From NCBI GenBank assembly GCA_947374105.1, contig CANCAO010000098.1, forward strand, positions 1 through 6,495: 6,495 nucleotides of DNA. The letters run 5' to 3'. Shown piece by piece: positions 1-6,076 of the stretch; the stretch's first letter is position 1, and every line of letters begins with the position of its first letter. Origin of the DNA: Comamonadaceae bacterium. GTDB taxonomy: Bacteria > Pseudomonadota > Gammaproteobacteria > Burkholderiales > Burkholderiaceae_C. A program made the translations under genes and the position numbers. Below the pieces are notes generated by a model. That model worked only from the letters and a program-made list of their open reading frames with translations. It ran no database searches and was not told the DNA's origin.

Positions 1-153
1 CCCCCAAACGAGCGGGCTTGCATGCTTACCCCACCATTGCGCAGAGAAGATGGCAAACGCCATGACAAATGATGCCGTGCGCACCCGGTAGTTGGCCAGG
101 ACGAAGGGGTTGATGGGCCCACTGCGGTCTTTGGGGGCCAAGATACTCAGCAT
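1..153 (-). CDS. N-terminal fragment of a membrane protein, possibly a MASE2-type sensor/cyclase (partial)
   Basis: The reverse strand is open from an ATG at 153 to the window edge, giving 51 codons. The peptide starts MLSILAPKDRSG and has a basic stretch (ANYRVRT, residues 20-26). A hydrophobic segment follows (about 27-40, SFVMAFAIFSAQW), and then WGKHASPLVWG at the edge. A short cytoplasmic tail with arginines before paired membrane helices resembles the start of MASE2 sensor domains, which usually precede GGDEF or adenylate cyclase domains. This is a tentative recognition because no catalytic part is visible. An in-frame stop at 166-168 limits the start to this ATG or later. No clear Shine-Dalgarno sequence precedes it. 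It starts 8 bases after the dacB stop in the same direction, so co-transcription with dacB is likely. The frame and start are fairly secure; the function is not. Confidence 0.55.
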   Translation of the reverse strand, partial: MLSILAPKDRSGPINPFVLANYRVRTASFVMAFAIFSAQWWGKHASPLVWG

Positions 154-161
154 GATGAGAT

Positions 162-1631
162 TCAGTCAGACGAAGGCTTGAGCGGCAAGGTGTTCTTGAT
201 GGAACGATCTTCTATATCCCTGAAAGTCCATTCTACAAGCGCTTCCAGCGCGGGTCGAGCCGCCTGTGCATTGGGGTGATTGACGATGGCCACCAGCACA
301 TGGCGCTGCCCGCTGAGCGCATGAACATAACCCGCCATCGCCACCACATCACGCAGGCTGCCACTTTTGAGATGGGCGCTGCCTGCGGCTTTGCCCTTGA
401 TGCGCCGGAGCGTGCCGTCCACGCCGACGATGGGCAAAGACGACACCAGCTCGGGCATCAGGGGCGAAGCCCAGGCGCTTTGCAGCAAGCGCGCCAAGGC
501 CTCGGCGCTGATGCGCTCGGTGCGAGAGAGGCCCGAGCCGTTGTCCAGCACAGGCGCCGGCGTCGCGCCGAATCGATCGCGCCACCAGTCTTGCAGCAGC
601 GCTCTGGAGCCCGCCAGCGTGCCCACGCCAAGTTGTTGCAAGCTCAGGGTGAGAAACAGCTGCTGCGCCATGACGTTATTGCTGAACTTGTTGATGTCAC
701 GAATGGTCTCGGCCAGCGTCGCTGAGTTCACACTCAAGGTGGCGGGCAGCGCAGCAGGCAGTCGACCCTCACGCACGCGGCCACTGAGTTGCCCGCCCAT
801 CTCTCGCCACAAGCCTTCAACCGTGCGCACGCTGTAGCTGGCCGGGTCGGCATAGGCCAGGGGCCAGACTTTCTCACCACAACTGGCTGAGTACGTGCCG
901 TTGAAGCGGATGCGGTTGGCGTCGCTCATGTCGGCTTTGAGCGCGGCGCGGTAGTCATTGCAGTCACCGTTGACCAGGGGCACGCTGGTCTGCATCTGTA
1001 CCCCGGCCAGTGGCGGCTCGTAGTTGACCCGGGCGACTTGCGCGGCACGATCGGGCACAAACGTCATCACCACCGATTTGAAGTTGAGCAGCAGCGCGTC
1101 GGGCGCAGCGTTGTAGGGGCGCAGCGGTTCGCCATCAAAGTCGCCGGGGTTGGGCGCGACAGTCTCAAACGCGCTGCGGTCCAGCACGATGTCGCCCGCA
1201 ATCGTCTTGATGCCCAGGCCCTGCACGCGGCGCAGCAAGAGCCACAAACGCTCCAGCACCAGCTTGGGGTCGCCCTGGCCTTTGAGGTAGAGGTTGCCTT
1301 GCAGCGTGCCGTCTTTCACCGTGCCATCAACGTGCACCGAGGTGGCCCATACAAAGGCCGGGCTCAGGGTGTCGAGCGCCGCATAGGTGGTGACCAGCTT
1401 CATGACCGAGGCCGGGTTCATGGGCACGTTGGCGCGGTGGCTCAAGCGCGGTGGGCTCCGGCCATCGGCAGCGACCACCAGCAAAGAGACGGCCTCTAGC
1501 GGCACTTTGGCACGCGCCAAGGCAGCGGTGACTTGGGGCGGCACAGTGCTCTGTGCTTGTGCGCTGCCGACGACGCACCACAGGGGCTGGAAGAGGATGA
1601 GGGTGAGCGAAAGAGCGGTAGAGGCGCGCAT
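162..1631 (-). CDS. dacB: D-alanyl-D-alanine carboxypeptidase/endopeptidase, penicillin-binding protein 4 (peptidase S13)
   Basis: This periplasmic serine peptidase cleaves the terminal D-Ala and D-Ala-mDAP cross-links of peptidoglycan. From the ATG at 1631 the protein has 489 residues, close to E. coli DacB (477). A signal peptide is visible: MRAS, a hydrophobic core, then a likely cut after SAQA near residue 26. All three penicillin-binding motifs are present in order: SVMK at 75-78 (nucleophile S75, K78), SNN at 317-319 and KSG at 422-424. The long insert between the first two motifs is typical of the S13 family, and it holds two cysteines (C224, C251) that could pair. The frame also has an ATG at 1676, but that adds a glycine-rich 15-residue leader before the signal peptide and overlaps the divergent gene, so 1631 is preferred. 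No strong ribosome binding site is seen. The downstream membrane protein gene follows after 8 bases. Confidence 0.93.
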   Translation of the reverse strand: MRASTALSLTLILFQPLWCVVGSAQAQSTVPPQVTAALARAKVPLEAVSLLVVAADGRSPPRLSHRANVPMNPASVMKLVTTYAALDTLSPAFVWATSVHVDGTVKDGTLQGNLYLKGQGDPKLVLERLWLLLRRVQGLGIKTIAGDIVLDRSAFETVAPNPGDFDGEPLRPYNAAPDALLLNFKSVVMTFVPDRAAQVARVNYEPPLAGVQMQTSVPLVNGDCNDYRAALKADMSDANRIRFNGTYSASCGEKVWPLAYADPASYSVRTVEGLWREMGGQLSGRVREGRLPAALPATLSVNSATLAETIRDINKFSNNVMAQQLFLTLSLQQLGVGTLAGSRALLQDWWRDRFGATPAPVLDNGSGLSRTERISAEALARLLQSAWASPLMPELVSSLPIVGVDGTLRRIKGKAAGSAHLKSGSLRDVVAMAGYVHALSGQRHVLVAIVNHPNAQAARPALEALVEWTFRDIEDRSIKNTLPLKPSSD

Positions 1632-1658
1632 GGTCAACAAGTCTAAGCCACCCCCGCC

Positions 1659-1664
1659 GATAAT
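1659..1664 (+). promoter_or_regulatory. Candidate -10 element (GATAAT) for a leaderless transporter transcript
   Basis: In the 39-bp gap between the divergent dacB and transporter starts, GATAAT matches five of six bases of the sigma70 -10 consensus. It ends 7 bases before the A of the transporter ATG, which is where transcription would begin for a leaderless mRNA. This fits the lack of any Shine-Dalgarno sequence before that ATG. No good -35 hexamer is found at 16-18 bp spacing, so support is weak. Confidence 0.3.
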
Positions 1665-1670
1665 CCCCCC

Positions 1671-2669
1671 ATGCATTTCATTCAGCGCTGGTCACCCAAG
1701 ACCGTGGGCCTTGTTGCCGCCGCCATCACCGTTGTTATCTGGACGAGCTTCATCGTCATCGCCCGCGCCTCGGTCAAAGGCACGCTCACGCCGTTTGATA
1801 TCGGGCTGGCCCGCATCATCGGGGCCAGTCTGGTGTTGGTGCCGCTGGGGGCCTGGCTGGTGCAGCGGGATCGGGTTGAAGCAGTTCAAAACGCGGCGCC
1901 AGATTCGTCATTGAAGGGCGTGCACGCATCCAGCCTGTTCGGCCTGTCGCCACTGCCCCTGCGCGTTACCGCTATCTGTGGCGTCTTTGGCTCCTTCGCC
2001 TACGCCGCGCTGGCCTACAGCGGCTTTACCTTTGCCCCGGCAGCCCATGCCTCGGTGTTGATGCCGGGCAGCTTGCCGCTGTGGACGTCGCTCTTGGCCG
2101 TGCCGCTGCTGGGCCTGCGCATCACGCCAGTGCGCGCGCTGGGCCTGGCCTTGATCGTGGCGGGCGACCTGCTCGTGGGCGGGGCCAGCCTGCTGCACGC
2201 CTTTGACGGCGGGCAGGTATGGAAGGGCGACGTTTTGTTCATGGTGGCCTCCTTTTGCTGGGCCGTCTATGGCGTGTTGACGCGTCGCTACGCGCTGGAG
2301 CCGGTGCGCGCCACCGTGGCCATTACCGTATTTGCACTGGTGAGCTATGTGCCGCTGTACGGCCTGCTCTTGCTCAGCGGCGTGCTGCACAGCCAGCTGC
2401 TGAGCGCGCCGTTGGGCGAGGTGCTGTTCCAGATGGGCTTTCAGGGCCTGGGCTCGGTGGTGATCTCGGGCATCACATTCAACCTGATGGTGCAACACTA
2501 TGGCCCGGTGCGCTCCACCATGATCACGGCTTTGGTGCCGGGCCTGTCGGCTTTGGCGGCGGTATTTTTTCTGGGTGAACCGCTGCAATGGAACCTGATG
2601 GTCGGGCTGGCGCTGGTGACAGCGGGGATTTTGTTTGGGGTGCGCAAGGTGAGTATTGCTATTAAATAA
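1671..2669 (+). CDS. EamA/DMT-family inner-membrane transporter
   Basis: The 332-residue protein is mostly hydrophobic, with about ten predicted membrane helices in two homologous halves (about 12-170 and 187-325). This is the usual build and length of the drug/metabolite transporter superfamily (EamA type). Typical features are the first helix VGLVAAAITVVIWTSF, the mid-protein helix VLFMVASFCWAVYGVLTRRY, and the C-terminal FFLGEPLQWN followed by a last helix and basic tail. Members export metabolites, amino acids or drugs, and the substrate cannot be read from the sequence. A hydrophilic loop (about 66-97, with EAVQNAAPDSSLKG) lies between helices 2 and 3. The ATG at 1671 has no Shine-Dalgarno sequence. 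It shares the palindrome ATGCAT with an unused ATG on the other strand. The last codons (SIAIK) and the stop are AT-rich and belong to a palindromic repeat. Confidence 0.9.
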   Translation: MHFIQRWSPKTVGLVAAAITVVIWTSFIVIARASVKGTLTPFDIGLARIIGASLVLVPLGAWLVQRDRVEAVQNAAPDSSLKGVHASSLFGLSPLPLRVTAICGVFGSFAYAALAYSGFTFAPAAHASVLMPGSLPLWTSLLAVPLLGLRITPVRALGLALIVAGDLLVGGASLLHAFDGGQVWKGDVLFMVASFCWAVYGVLTRRYALEPVRATVAITVFALVSYVPLYGLLLLSGVLHSQLLSAPLGEVLFQMGFQGLGSVVISGITFNLMVQHYGPVRSTMITALVPGLSALAAVFFLGEPLQWNLMVGLALVTAGILFGVRKVSIAIK

Positions 2670-2721
2670 GTAGCTTCTTGTGCTTATAGAATAAGCTTTT
2701 CAGACCTACTGGCTACTTAAT
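2655..2721. repeat. AT-rich imperfect palindromic repeat at the transporter 3' end
   Basis: Two nested hairpins are visible. The outer arms TAAGTAGC (2667-2674) and GCTACTTA (2712-2719) are exact complements. Inside them, GCTTAT (2682-2687) and ATAAGC (2691-2696) pair around a 3-base loop. The region is much richer in A and T than its surroundings. It starts inside the transporter gene, whose TAA stop (2667-2669) is the first part of the outer arm, and it ends 6 bases before tsaB. It resembles short repeats I recall between genes in Comamonadaceae genomes, but family membership is an inference. It might weaken read-through into tsaB or protect an mRNA end. It lacks the GC-rich stem and T-run of a standard terminator. 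Confidence 0.5.
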
Positions 2722-2726
2722 CCTGC

Positions 2727-3452
2727 ATGAAACTCCTCGCCTTCGACACTAGCACTGACCTCATCTCTATCGCCGTCACACGCCAGGTGAACGGGGTGGC
2801 ACAGCTTTGGCAGCACACGGGCGCGGGCGGGGCACAGGCGTCCAGCAGCTTGATCCCCGCAATTGAAGCGCTGATGGCGCAGGCTGGGTTGCGCTACGAC
2901 GAATTGGACGCCATCGCCTTTGGCCAGGGGCCGGGCTCGTTCACGGGCCTGCGCACCGCGTGTGCCGTGGCGCAAGGGCTGGCTTTTGGCGCGGGCATCC
3001 CCGTGCTGCCGGTGGACACGCTGCTGATGCTGGCCGAGCAGGTGCGCTTTGATCACTTCAATGCGGCAACCAAGTGCCGCGTGCTCGCCCTGCTGGACGC
3101 CCGCATGGACGAGTTGTACGCTGGTCACTACGAATTCAATAGCGGCTTGTGGTTGCAAACAGGGCATCACCAGCTCATTCACCCCGAAGCTTTAACACTG
3201 GGAGACAGCCAAGCACTGGCGGGCAATGTATTTTTCGCCTATGGTACGCGCTTGCCTGCACCTGCCGAACTGCCACGCTATGACGTGCTGCCCAGCGCCG
3301 CAGCCATACTGCGTCTGGCCCCCGCCCTGCTGGCTGCCGGGCAGGCCGTGGACCCGGCGCTGGCGCTGCCGCGCTACATCCGCGACAAAGTGGCCAAAAC
3401 CACGCTGGAACGGGCGGCGGAGAAGGCGGCTGCCATCCCCACACAGGCATAA
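2727..3452 (+). CDS. tsaB: tRNA threonylcarbamoyladenosine biosynthesis protein TsaB
   Basis: TsaB is the non-catalytic partner of TsaD in the TsaBDE complex, which puts threonylcarbamoyl on A37 of ANN-decoding tRNAs (t6A) in the cytoplasm. The 241-residue length matches the family (E. coli 231). The N-terminal ASKHA strand MKLLAFDTSTDLISIAV is present, as is the hallmark GQGPGSFTGLR (residues 67-77). LALLDARMDELYAGHYE follows, and near the end PRYIRDKVA matches the PVYLRNNVA of E. coli. One departure is that the stretch matching E. coli REHTQRILP reads AQASSSLIP here (about 36-44), so the usual histidine is absent. The ATG at 2727 has no good Shine-Dalgarno sequence and lies just after a hairpin repeat. 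rimI follows after 15 bases, which suggests an operon. Confidence 0.95.
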   Translation: MKLLAFDTSTDLISIAVTRQVNGVAQLWQHTGAGGAQASSSLIPAIEALMAQAGLRYDELDAIAFGQGPGSFTGLRTACAVAQGLAFGAGIPVLPVDTLLMLAEQVRFDHFNAATKCRVLALLDARMDELYAGHYEFNSGLWLQTGHHQLIHPEALTLGDSQALAGNVFFAYGTRLPAPAELPRYDVLPSAAAILRLAPALLAAGQAVDPALALPRYIRDKVAKTTLERAAEKAAAIPTQA

Positions 3453-3467
3453 CGGGGGGGTTGAGCG

Positions 3468-3941
3468 ATGAGTGCCATCCCCAGCAAATCTCCCACTGAG
3501 GCGCGCTTCGAGCCTTTGCTGCCCGAGCGGCTGGACGCCGTGATGCGGGTTGAGCAGCAGGTTTATCCCCACCCCTGGAGTCAGCTCAATTTCACGGATG
3601 CGCTGGCGTCCGGCTATCAGGCACAAGTGCTGCTGGCCGACGACACCTTGCTGGGCTACTTTGTGGCTATGAAGGGCGTGGACGAGGTGCACCTGCTCAA
3701 CATCACCGTTGCGCTGGCCTACCGGAGCCAAGGCTGGGCGCAGGTGATGCTCGACGCACTGGCCACCTGGTCGCGCGGGCAAGGCGCGCAGTGGCTGTGG
3801 CTGGAAGTGCGCGCCCACAACGCCCGCGCGATCAGCGTCTATGAAGCCCACGGCTACCGCCGCGTCGGTCTGCGCAAGGCCTACTACCCGGCCGACCACG
3901 GTCAGCGCGAAGACGCCATCGTCATGAGCCTACGGCTCTAA
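3468..3941 (+). CDS. rimI: Ribosomal protein S18-alanine N-acetyltransferase RimI (GNAT family)
   Basis: RimI acetylates the N-terminal alanine of ribosomal protein S18 using acetyl-CoA. The 157-residue protein has one GNAT domain. The acetyl-CoA pyrophosphate loop reads RSQGWA (86-91), fitting the Q/R-x-x-G-x-G/A pattern. The family signature LEVRAHNARAISVYEAHGY (112-130) contains E113 and Y125. Their spacing matches the catalytic glutamate and tyrosine known from Salmonella RimI (E103, Y115). The C-terminal YYP...REDAIVM is also typical. The start has a G-rich stretch upstream (3453-3460) that may serve as a weak ribosome binding site. It lies 15 bases after tsaB, a very common pairing. A 118-bp repeat-rich gap follows before the next gene. 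An extra N-terminal stretch of about 12 residues is not conserved in shorter homologues as I recall them. Confidence 0.95.
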   Translation: MSAIPSKSPTEARFEPLLPERLDAVMRVEQQVYPHPWSQLNFTDALASGYQAQVLLADDTLLGYFVAMKGVDEVHLLNITVALAYRSQGWAQVMLDALATWSRGQGAQWLWLEVRAHNARAISVYEAHGYRRVGLRKAYYPADHGQREDAIVMSLRL

Positions 3942-4059
3942 GCCGCTGGGCGCAATTTTTCGGCGGGCCGCCCCTAGAAAAATTAGCCCCCTCGGGGGGC
4001 AGAGAACTACACGAAGTGAGCGAACGTGGGGGCTCCACAAACTCTGTGAAAATGCAGGC
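3942..4059. repeat. Repeat-rich gap between rimI and udg with several hairpins
   Basis: Three structures are visible. First, AATTTTTC (3954-3961) and GAAAAATT (3977-3984) are exact complements; the left arm continues as GGCG (3962-3965), pairing with CGCC (3969-3972) around a short loop, with a 4-base bulge. Second, GCCCCC (3986-3991) and GGGGGC (3995-4000) pair around a triloop. Third, AGCCCCC (3985-3991) is also complementary to GGGGGCT (4028-4034), so it could pair there instead. The stretch CACGAAGTG (4010-4018) is a small hairpin too. The CCCCCTCGGGGGGC block followed by CACGAAGTG resembles a repeat I recall between many genes in Comamonadaceae. It contains no convincing gene. It may attenuate transcription from tsaB-rimI into udg. 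Confidence 0.6.
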
Positions 4060-4917
4060 ATGAGTTTGAACCTGGACCCCCGTCAACGCGCCATGCTGGA
4101 GGCCATGGGGGTAATGCTGTGGCAGCCGCTGGCGGCTGATGAGTCCATCGCAAAAATCGCAGAAGTCACCAAGATTGCTCCTGAAAATATAGCTGCTCAC
4201 GCCATCCATCAAAGGCCTGCGGCTCGAAATGAGCAAAAATTCATAGCGCCAGTGCCAAGCCAAGCCGCACCCAAGGCCCTAACACCCAGCCCCGCCATCG
4301 ACCTGACCCAAGTGACCACGCTGGACTGGCCCGCGCTGCAAACCACCGTGGCTAATTGCCAGGCTTGTGGCCTGTGCCAGGGCCGCAAACACACCGTGTT
4401 CGGTACGGGGGATCGTCAGGCCCGTTGGCTGGTGGTGGGCGAAGCCCCCGGTGAACAAGAAGACCTGCAAGGCGAACCCTTTGTCGGGGTGTCTGGCCAG
4501 TTGCTCGACAACATGCTCAAGGCTGTAGGCCTGAGCCGTACCGGCACGGGTAAGCAAGGCGTTTTCATTGCCAATGTACTCAAGTGCCGCCCGCCCGCCA
4601 ACCGCAATCCGCAACCCGATGAAGTGGCCCAATGCGCACCCTACCTTCAGCGCCAGGTGGCACTGCTGCAACCCGACATCATTCTTGCGCTGGGGCGTTT
4701 TGCCGCACAGTCGCTGCTGCAAGCCACGCTGCCCGACGTTGCCACCCTCCCCTTAGGCAAACTGCGCGGCCAGGTGCACCGCTACCAAGGCGTGCCCGTG
4801 GTGGTGAGTTACCACCCGGCCTACCTGCTGCGTGCGCCGCAAGACAAGGCCAAAGCCTGGGCTGATCTGTGTTTAGCGATGAATGTGTTGCGGCAAAGCC
4901 CCGCTGAAATCGCTTAA
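4060..4917 (+). CDS. Family 4 (iron-sulfur) uracil-DNA glycosylase
   Basis: This enzyme removes uracil from DNA to start base excision repair. The catalytic domain covers about residues 95-280 of 285. It has the four cysteines expected to hold the 4Fe-4S cluster: C100 and C103 (CQAC), C176 (LKCRPP) and C192 (QCAP). C106 is an extra cysteine beside them. Motif A is GEAPGEQEDLQGEPF (127-141), FIANVLKCRPP lies at 169-179, and the uracil-site motif is HPAYLL (H252 onward). The first 95 residues are an extension absent from the compact thermophile enzymes of about 200 residues: a conserved-looking start (LDPRQRAMLEAMGV) and then a variable linker rich in Ala, Pro and Gln. Part of that linker is encoded by an AT-rich patch. 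The start at 4060 has only a weak AGG upstream. The position after tsaB-rimI is common in beta- and gammaproteobacteria. Confidence 0.92.
   Translation: MSLNLDPRQRAMLEAMGVMLWQPLAADESIAKIAEVTKIAPENIAAHAIHQRPAARNEQKFIAPVPSQAAPKALTPSPAIDLTQVTTLDWPALQTTVANCQACGLCQGRKHTVFGTGDRQARWLVVGEAPGEQEDLQGEPFVGVSGQLLDNMLKAVGLSRTGTGKQGVFIANVLKCRPPANRNPQPDEVAQCAPYLQRQVALLQPDIILALGRFAAQSLLQATLPDVATLPLGKLRGQVHRYQGVPVVVSYHPAYLLRAPQDKAKAWADLCLAMNVLRQSPAEIA
4160..4250. repeat. AT-rich patch inside the glycosylase gene, possibly a translated intergenic-type repeat
   Basis: GC content, counted by hand over 4161-4240, is about 46% (37 of 80), well below the flanking code. The patch encodes residues about 34-63, between the conserved N-terminal helix and the catalytic domain, and stays in frame. 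AAATATAGCTGCTCACGC (4185-4202) loosely resembles AAATAAGTAGCTTCTTGTGC (2664-2683) in the repeat before tsaB. The two AT-rich ends (GAAAATATAG and AAAAATTCATAG) flank a GC-richer middle, as in those repeats. That this is the same repeat family is an inference from weak similarity. Confidence 0.3.
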
Positions 4918-5019
4918 AGAAGCGCTTGTAAGGGTTTGCTCGGGAACCCCTGATTGTCGTTTGTCCCTATGCTTTGACGTGCGCCCCTAAGCGTTCCGTG
5001 GTGCGCGATCAAAAACCAA

Positions 5020-5025
5020 AAGGAG
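5020..5025 (+). promoter_or_regulatory. Strong ribosome binding site of the DUF6282 gene
   Basis: AAGGAG lies 6 bases before the ATG at 5032 and 9 bases before a second ATG at 5035. Both spacings work, so the start could be either tandem codon; the two proteins differ by one methionine. It is the only near-consensus Shine-Dalgarno site before any start in this window. The rest of the 114-bp gap (4918-5031) holds the 8-base palindrome AAGCGCTT (4920-4927) and a weak 5-bp hairpin (GGGTT 4932-4936, AACCC 4945-4949). I see no promoter there with both a good -35 and a good -10. Confidence 0.8.
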
Positions 5026-5031
5026 ACCGAC

Positions 5032-6024
5032 ATGATGAACACCAACTGCAAACTTCGACTGTCCAAAACGAGCGGCGCATTGTTGCTCGCCTTGGGCACC
5101 CTGCTCGGCTCAACAGGCCCCGCCCTGGCCCAGGTCGGTTTCCCCCCGCCGCCGCCGCGCATCAGCCCTGCCGCAGGCGTGATCGACATGCATGTGCACC
5201 CAGACCCCGATGTGTTTGGACGCTCGCTCACCGACATTGAACTGGCCACTGTGGCCCGTCGCAAGGGCATGCGGGGACTGGTGCTGAAGAACCATGTGGT
5301 CACCACCGCCGACCGCGCGGCGCTGGCCATGCAGCAGGTACCGGGCATCGAGATTTGGGGTGGCATTGTGCTCAACAGCTCGGTTGGCGGCGTCAACCCG
5401 GCGGCGGTGGAGTGGATGCACCGCATGTCGGGCGGGCGCGGCAAGATCGTCTGGCTGCCGACCTTCGACTCAGACAAGCACATCAAGACTCTGGTGGACA
5501 AAAACAAGTCTGGTCTTCGGGTTGCCATTGACGGCAAGGTCACGCCTGAGATGGAAGAAGTTCTCAAAATCATTGCCCGTGAAAACCTGGTGCTAGCCAC
5601 CGGCCATGTGCACCCCGAGGAGGTGGTGGCGGTCGTCAAACGCGGACGCGAGCTGGGCGTGAAAAACATGTTGGTCACGCACGGCCTGACCAACATACCG
5701 GGGCTGAACCTGGAGCAGGCCAAACAAGTCACGGCCATGGGCGCCAAGATCGAGATTTGCTATCTGCAATTCATGACCGGCCCGCAAGCGCAGTACCCGT
5801 GGATGACACATTGGGATCGCGTGGACGCCAAGGCTGTGGCACAAGCGGTGAAGGATATTGGTGCCGAACACCTGGTGCTGTCCACCGACCTCGGTCAGCA
5901 GGGCATGATGACGCCGCCCGATGGCATTGAGAACCAGGTGGCCGCCGTGAAAGCGGCTGGCGTATCGCAAGCCGACATCGACACCATGATGAAGCGCAAC
6001 CCGGCGCTATTACTCGGTTTGTAA
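5032..6024 (+). CDS. Secreted amidohydrolase-like protein of the DUF6282 family
   Basis: The 330-residue protein begins with a signal peptide: MMNTNCKLRLSK, a hydrophobic core (about 14-30), and a likely cut after ALA (33). A proline run (about 38-42) follows. The mature part looks like a metal-dependent TIM-barrel hydrolase. DMHVHPD (52-58) supplies H54 and H56, KNH (86-88) a lysine and H88, TGHVH (190-194) H192, VTHG (215-218) H217, and STDLGQ (284-289) D286. This order of HxH, Lys, His, His, Asp is the amidohydrolase superfamily metal site. The DIELA...GMRGLVLKNH stretch (68-88) fits proteins annotated DUF6282, whose substrate is unknown to me. Family members I recall are mostly cytoplasmic, so export is notable. 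Its own strong ribosome binding site and the 114-bp gap upstream suggest separate control from udg. A hairpin follows the stop. Confidence 0.85.
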   Translation: MMNTNCKLRLSKTSGALLLALGTLLGSTGPALAQVGFPPPPPRISPAAGVIDMHVHPDPDVFGRSLTDIELATVARRKGMRGLVLKNHVVTTADRAALAMQQVPGIEIWGGIVLNSSVGGVNPAAVEWMHRMSGGRGKIVWLPTFDSDKHIKTLVDKNKSGLRVAIDGKVTPEMEEVLKIIARENLVLATGHVHPEEVVAVVKRGRELGVKNMLVTHGLTNIPGLNLEQAKQVTAMGAKIEICYLQFMTGPQAQYPWMTHWDRVDAKAVAQAVKDIGAEHLVLSTDLGQQGMMTPPDGIENQVAAVKAAGVSQADIDTMMKRNPALLLGL

Positions 6025-6076
6025 TCATCCTTCGGTCCGCATAGTCGGCCATTGCTCCAGTTGTGTGAAATATGAA

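Noticed and set aside
276..837. Two long plus-strand open frames opposite dacB
   Set aside because: They lie antisense to a gene with all three S13 motifs. Their products are rich in Arg, His and Gln without domain features, as expected of shadows in GC-rich DNA.
1632..1676. Upstream ATG at 1676 as the start of dacB
   Set aside because: It would add MHGGIIGGGGLDLLT in front of a normal signal peptide and overlap the divergent transporter gene. The ATG at 1631 gives a standard leader.
1908..2588. 226-codon minus-strand open frame opposite the EamA gene
   Set aside because: The product is full of His, Gln and Arg with no hydrophobic core, typical of the antisense of a membrane protein gene. 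The plus-strand frame gives a clear transporter.
3192..3899. 235-codon minus-strand open frame across tsaB and rimI
   Set aside because: It spans two well-recognised genes on the other strand and shows no motif of its own.
4932..4949. Hairpin after udg as a terminator
   Set aside because: The stem is only 5 bp with an 8-base loop and is not followed by a T-run, so it is too weak to call.
4974..4979. TTGACG as a -35 element for the DUF6282 gene
   Set aside because: No acceptable -10 hexamer lies 16-18 bases downstream; the bases there are GC-rich. TATGCT at 4968-4973 has no matching -35 either.
4914..5747. 277-codon minus-strand open frame opposite the DUF6282 gene
   Set aside because: It is rich in Ser, Thr, Pro and Arg and has no recognisable domain. 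The plus-strand gene has a signal peptide, a strong ribosome binding site and metal-binding motifs.
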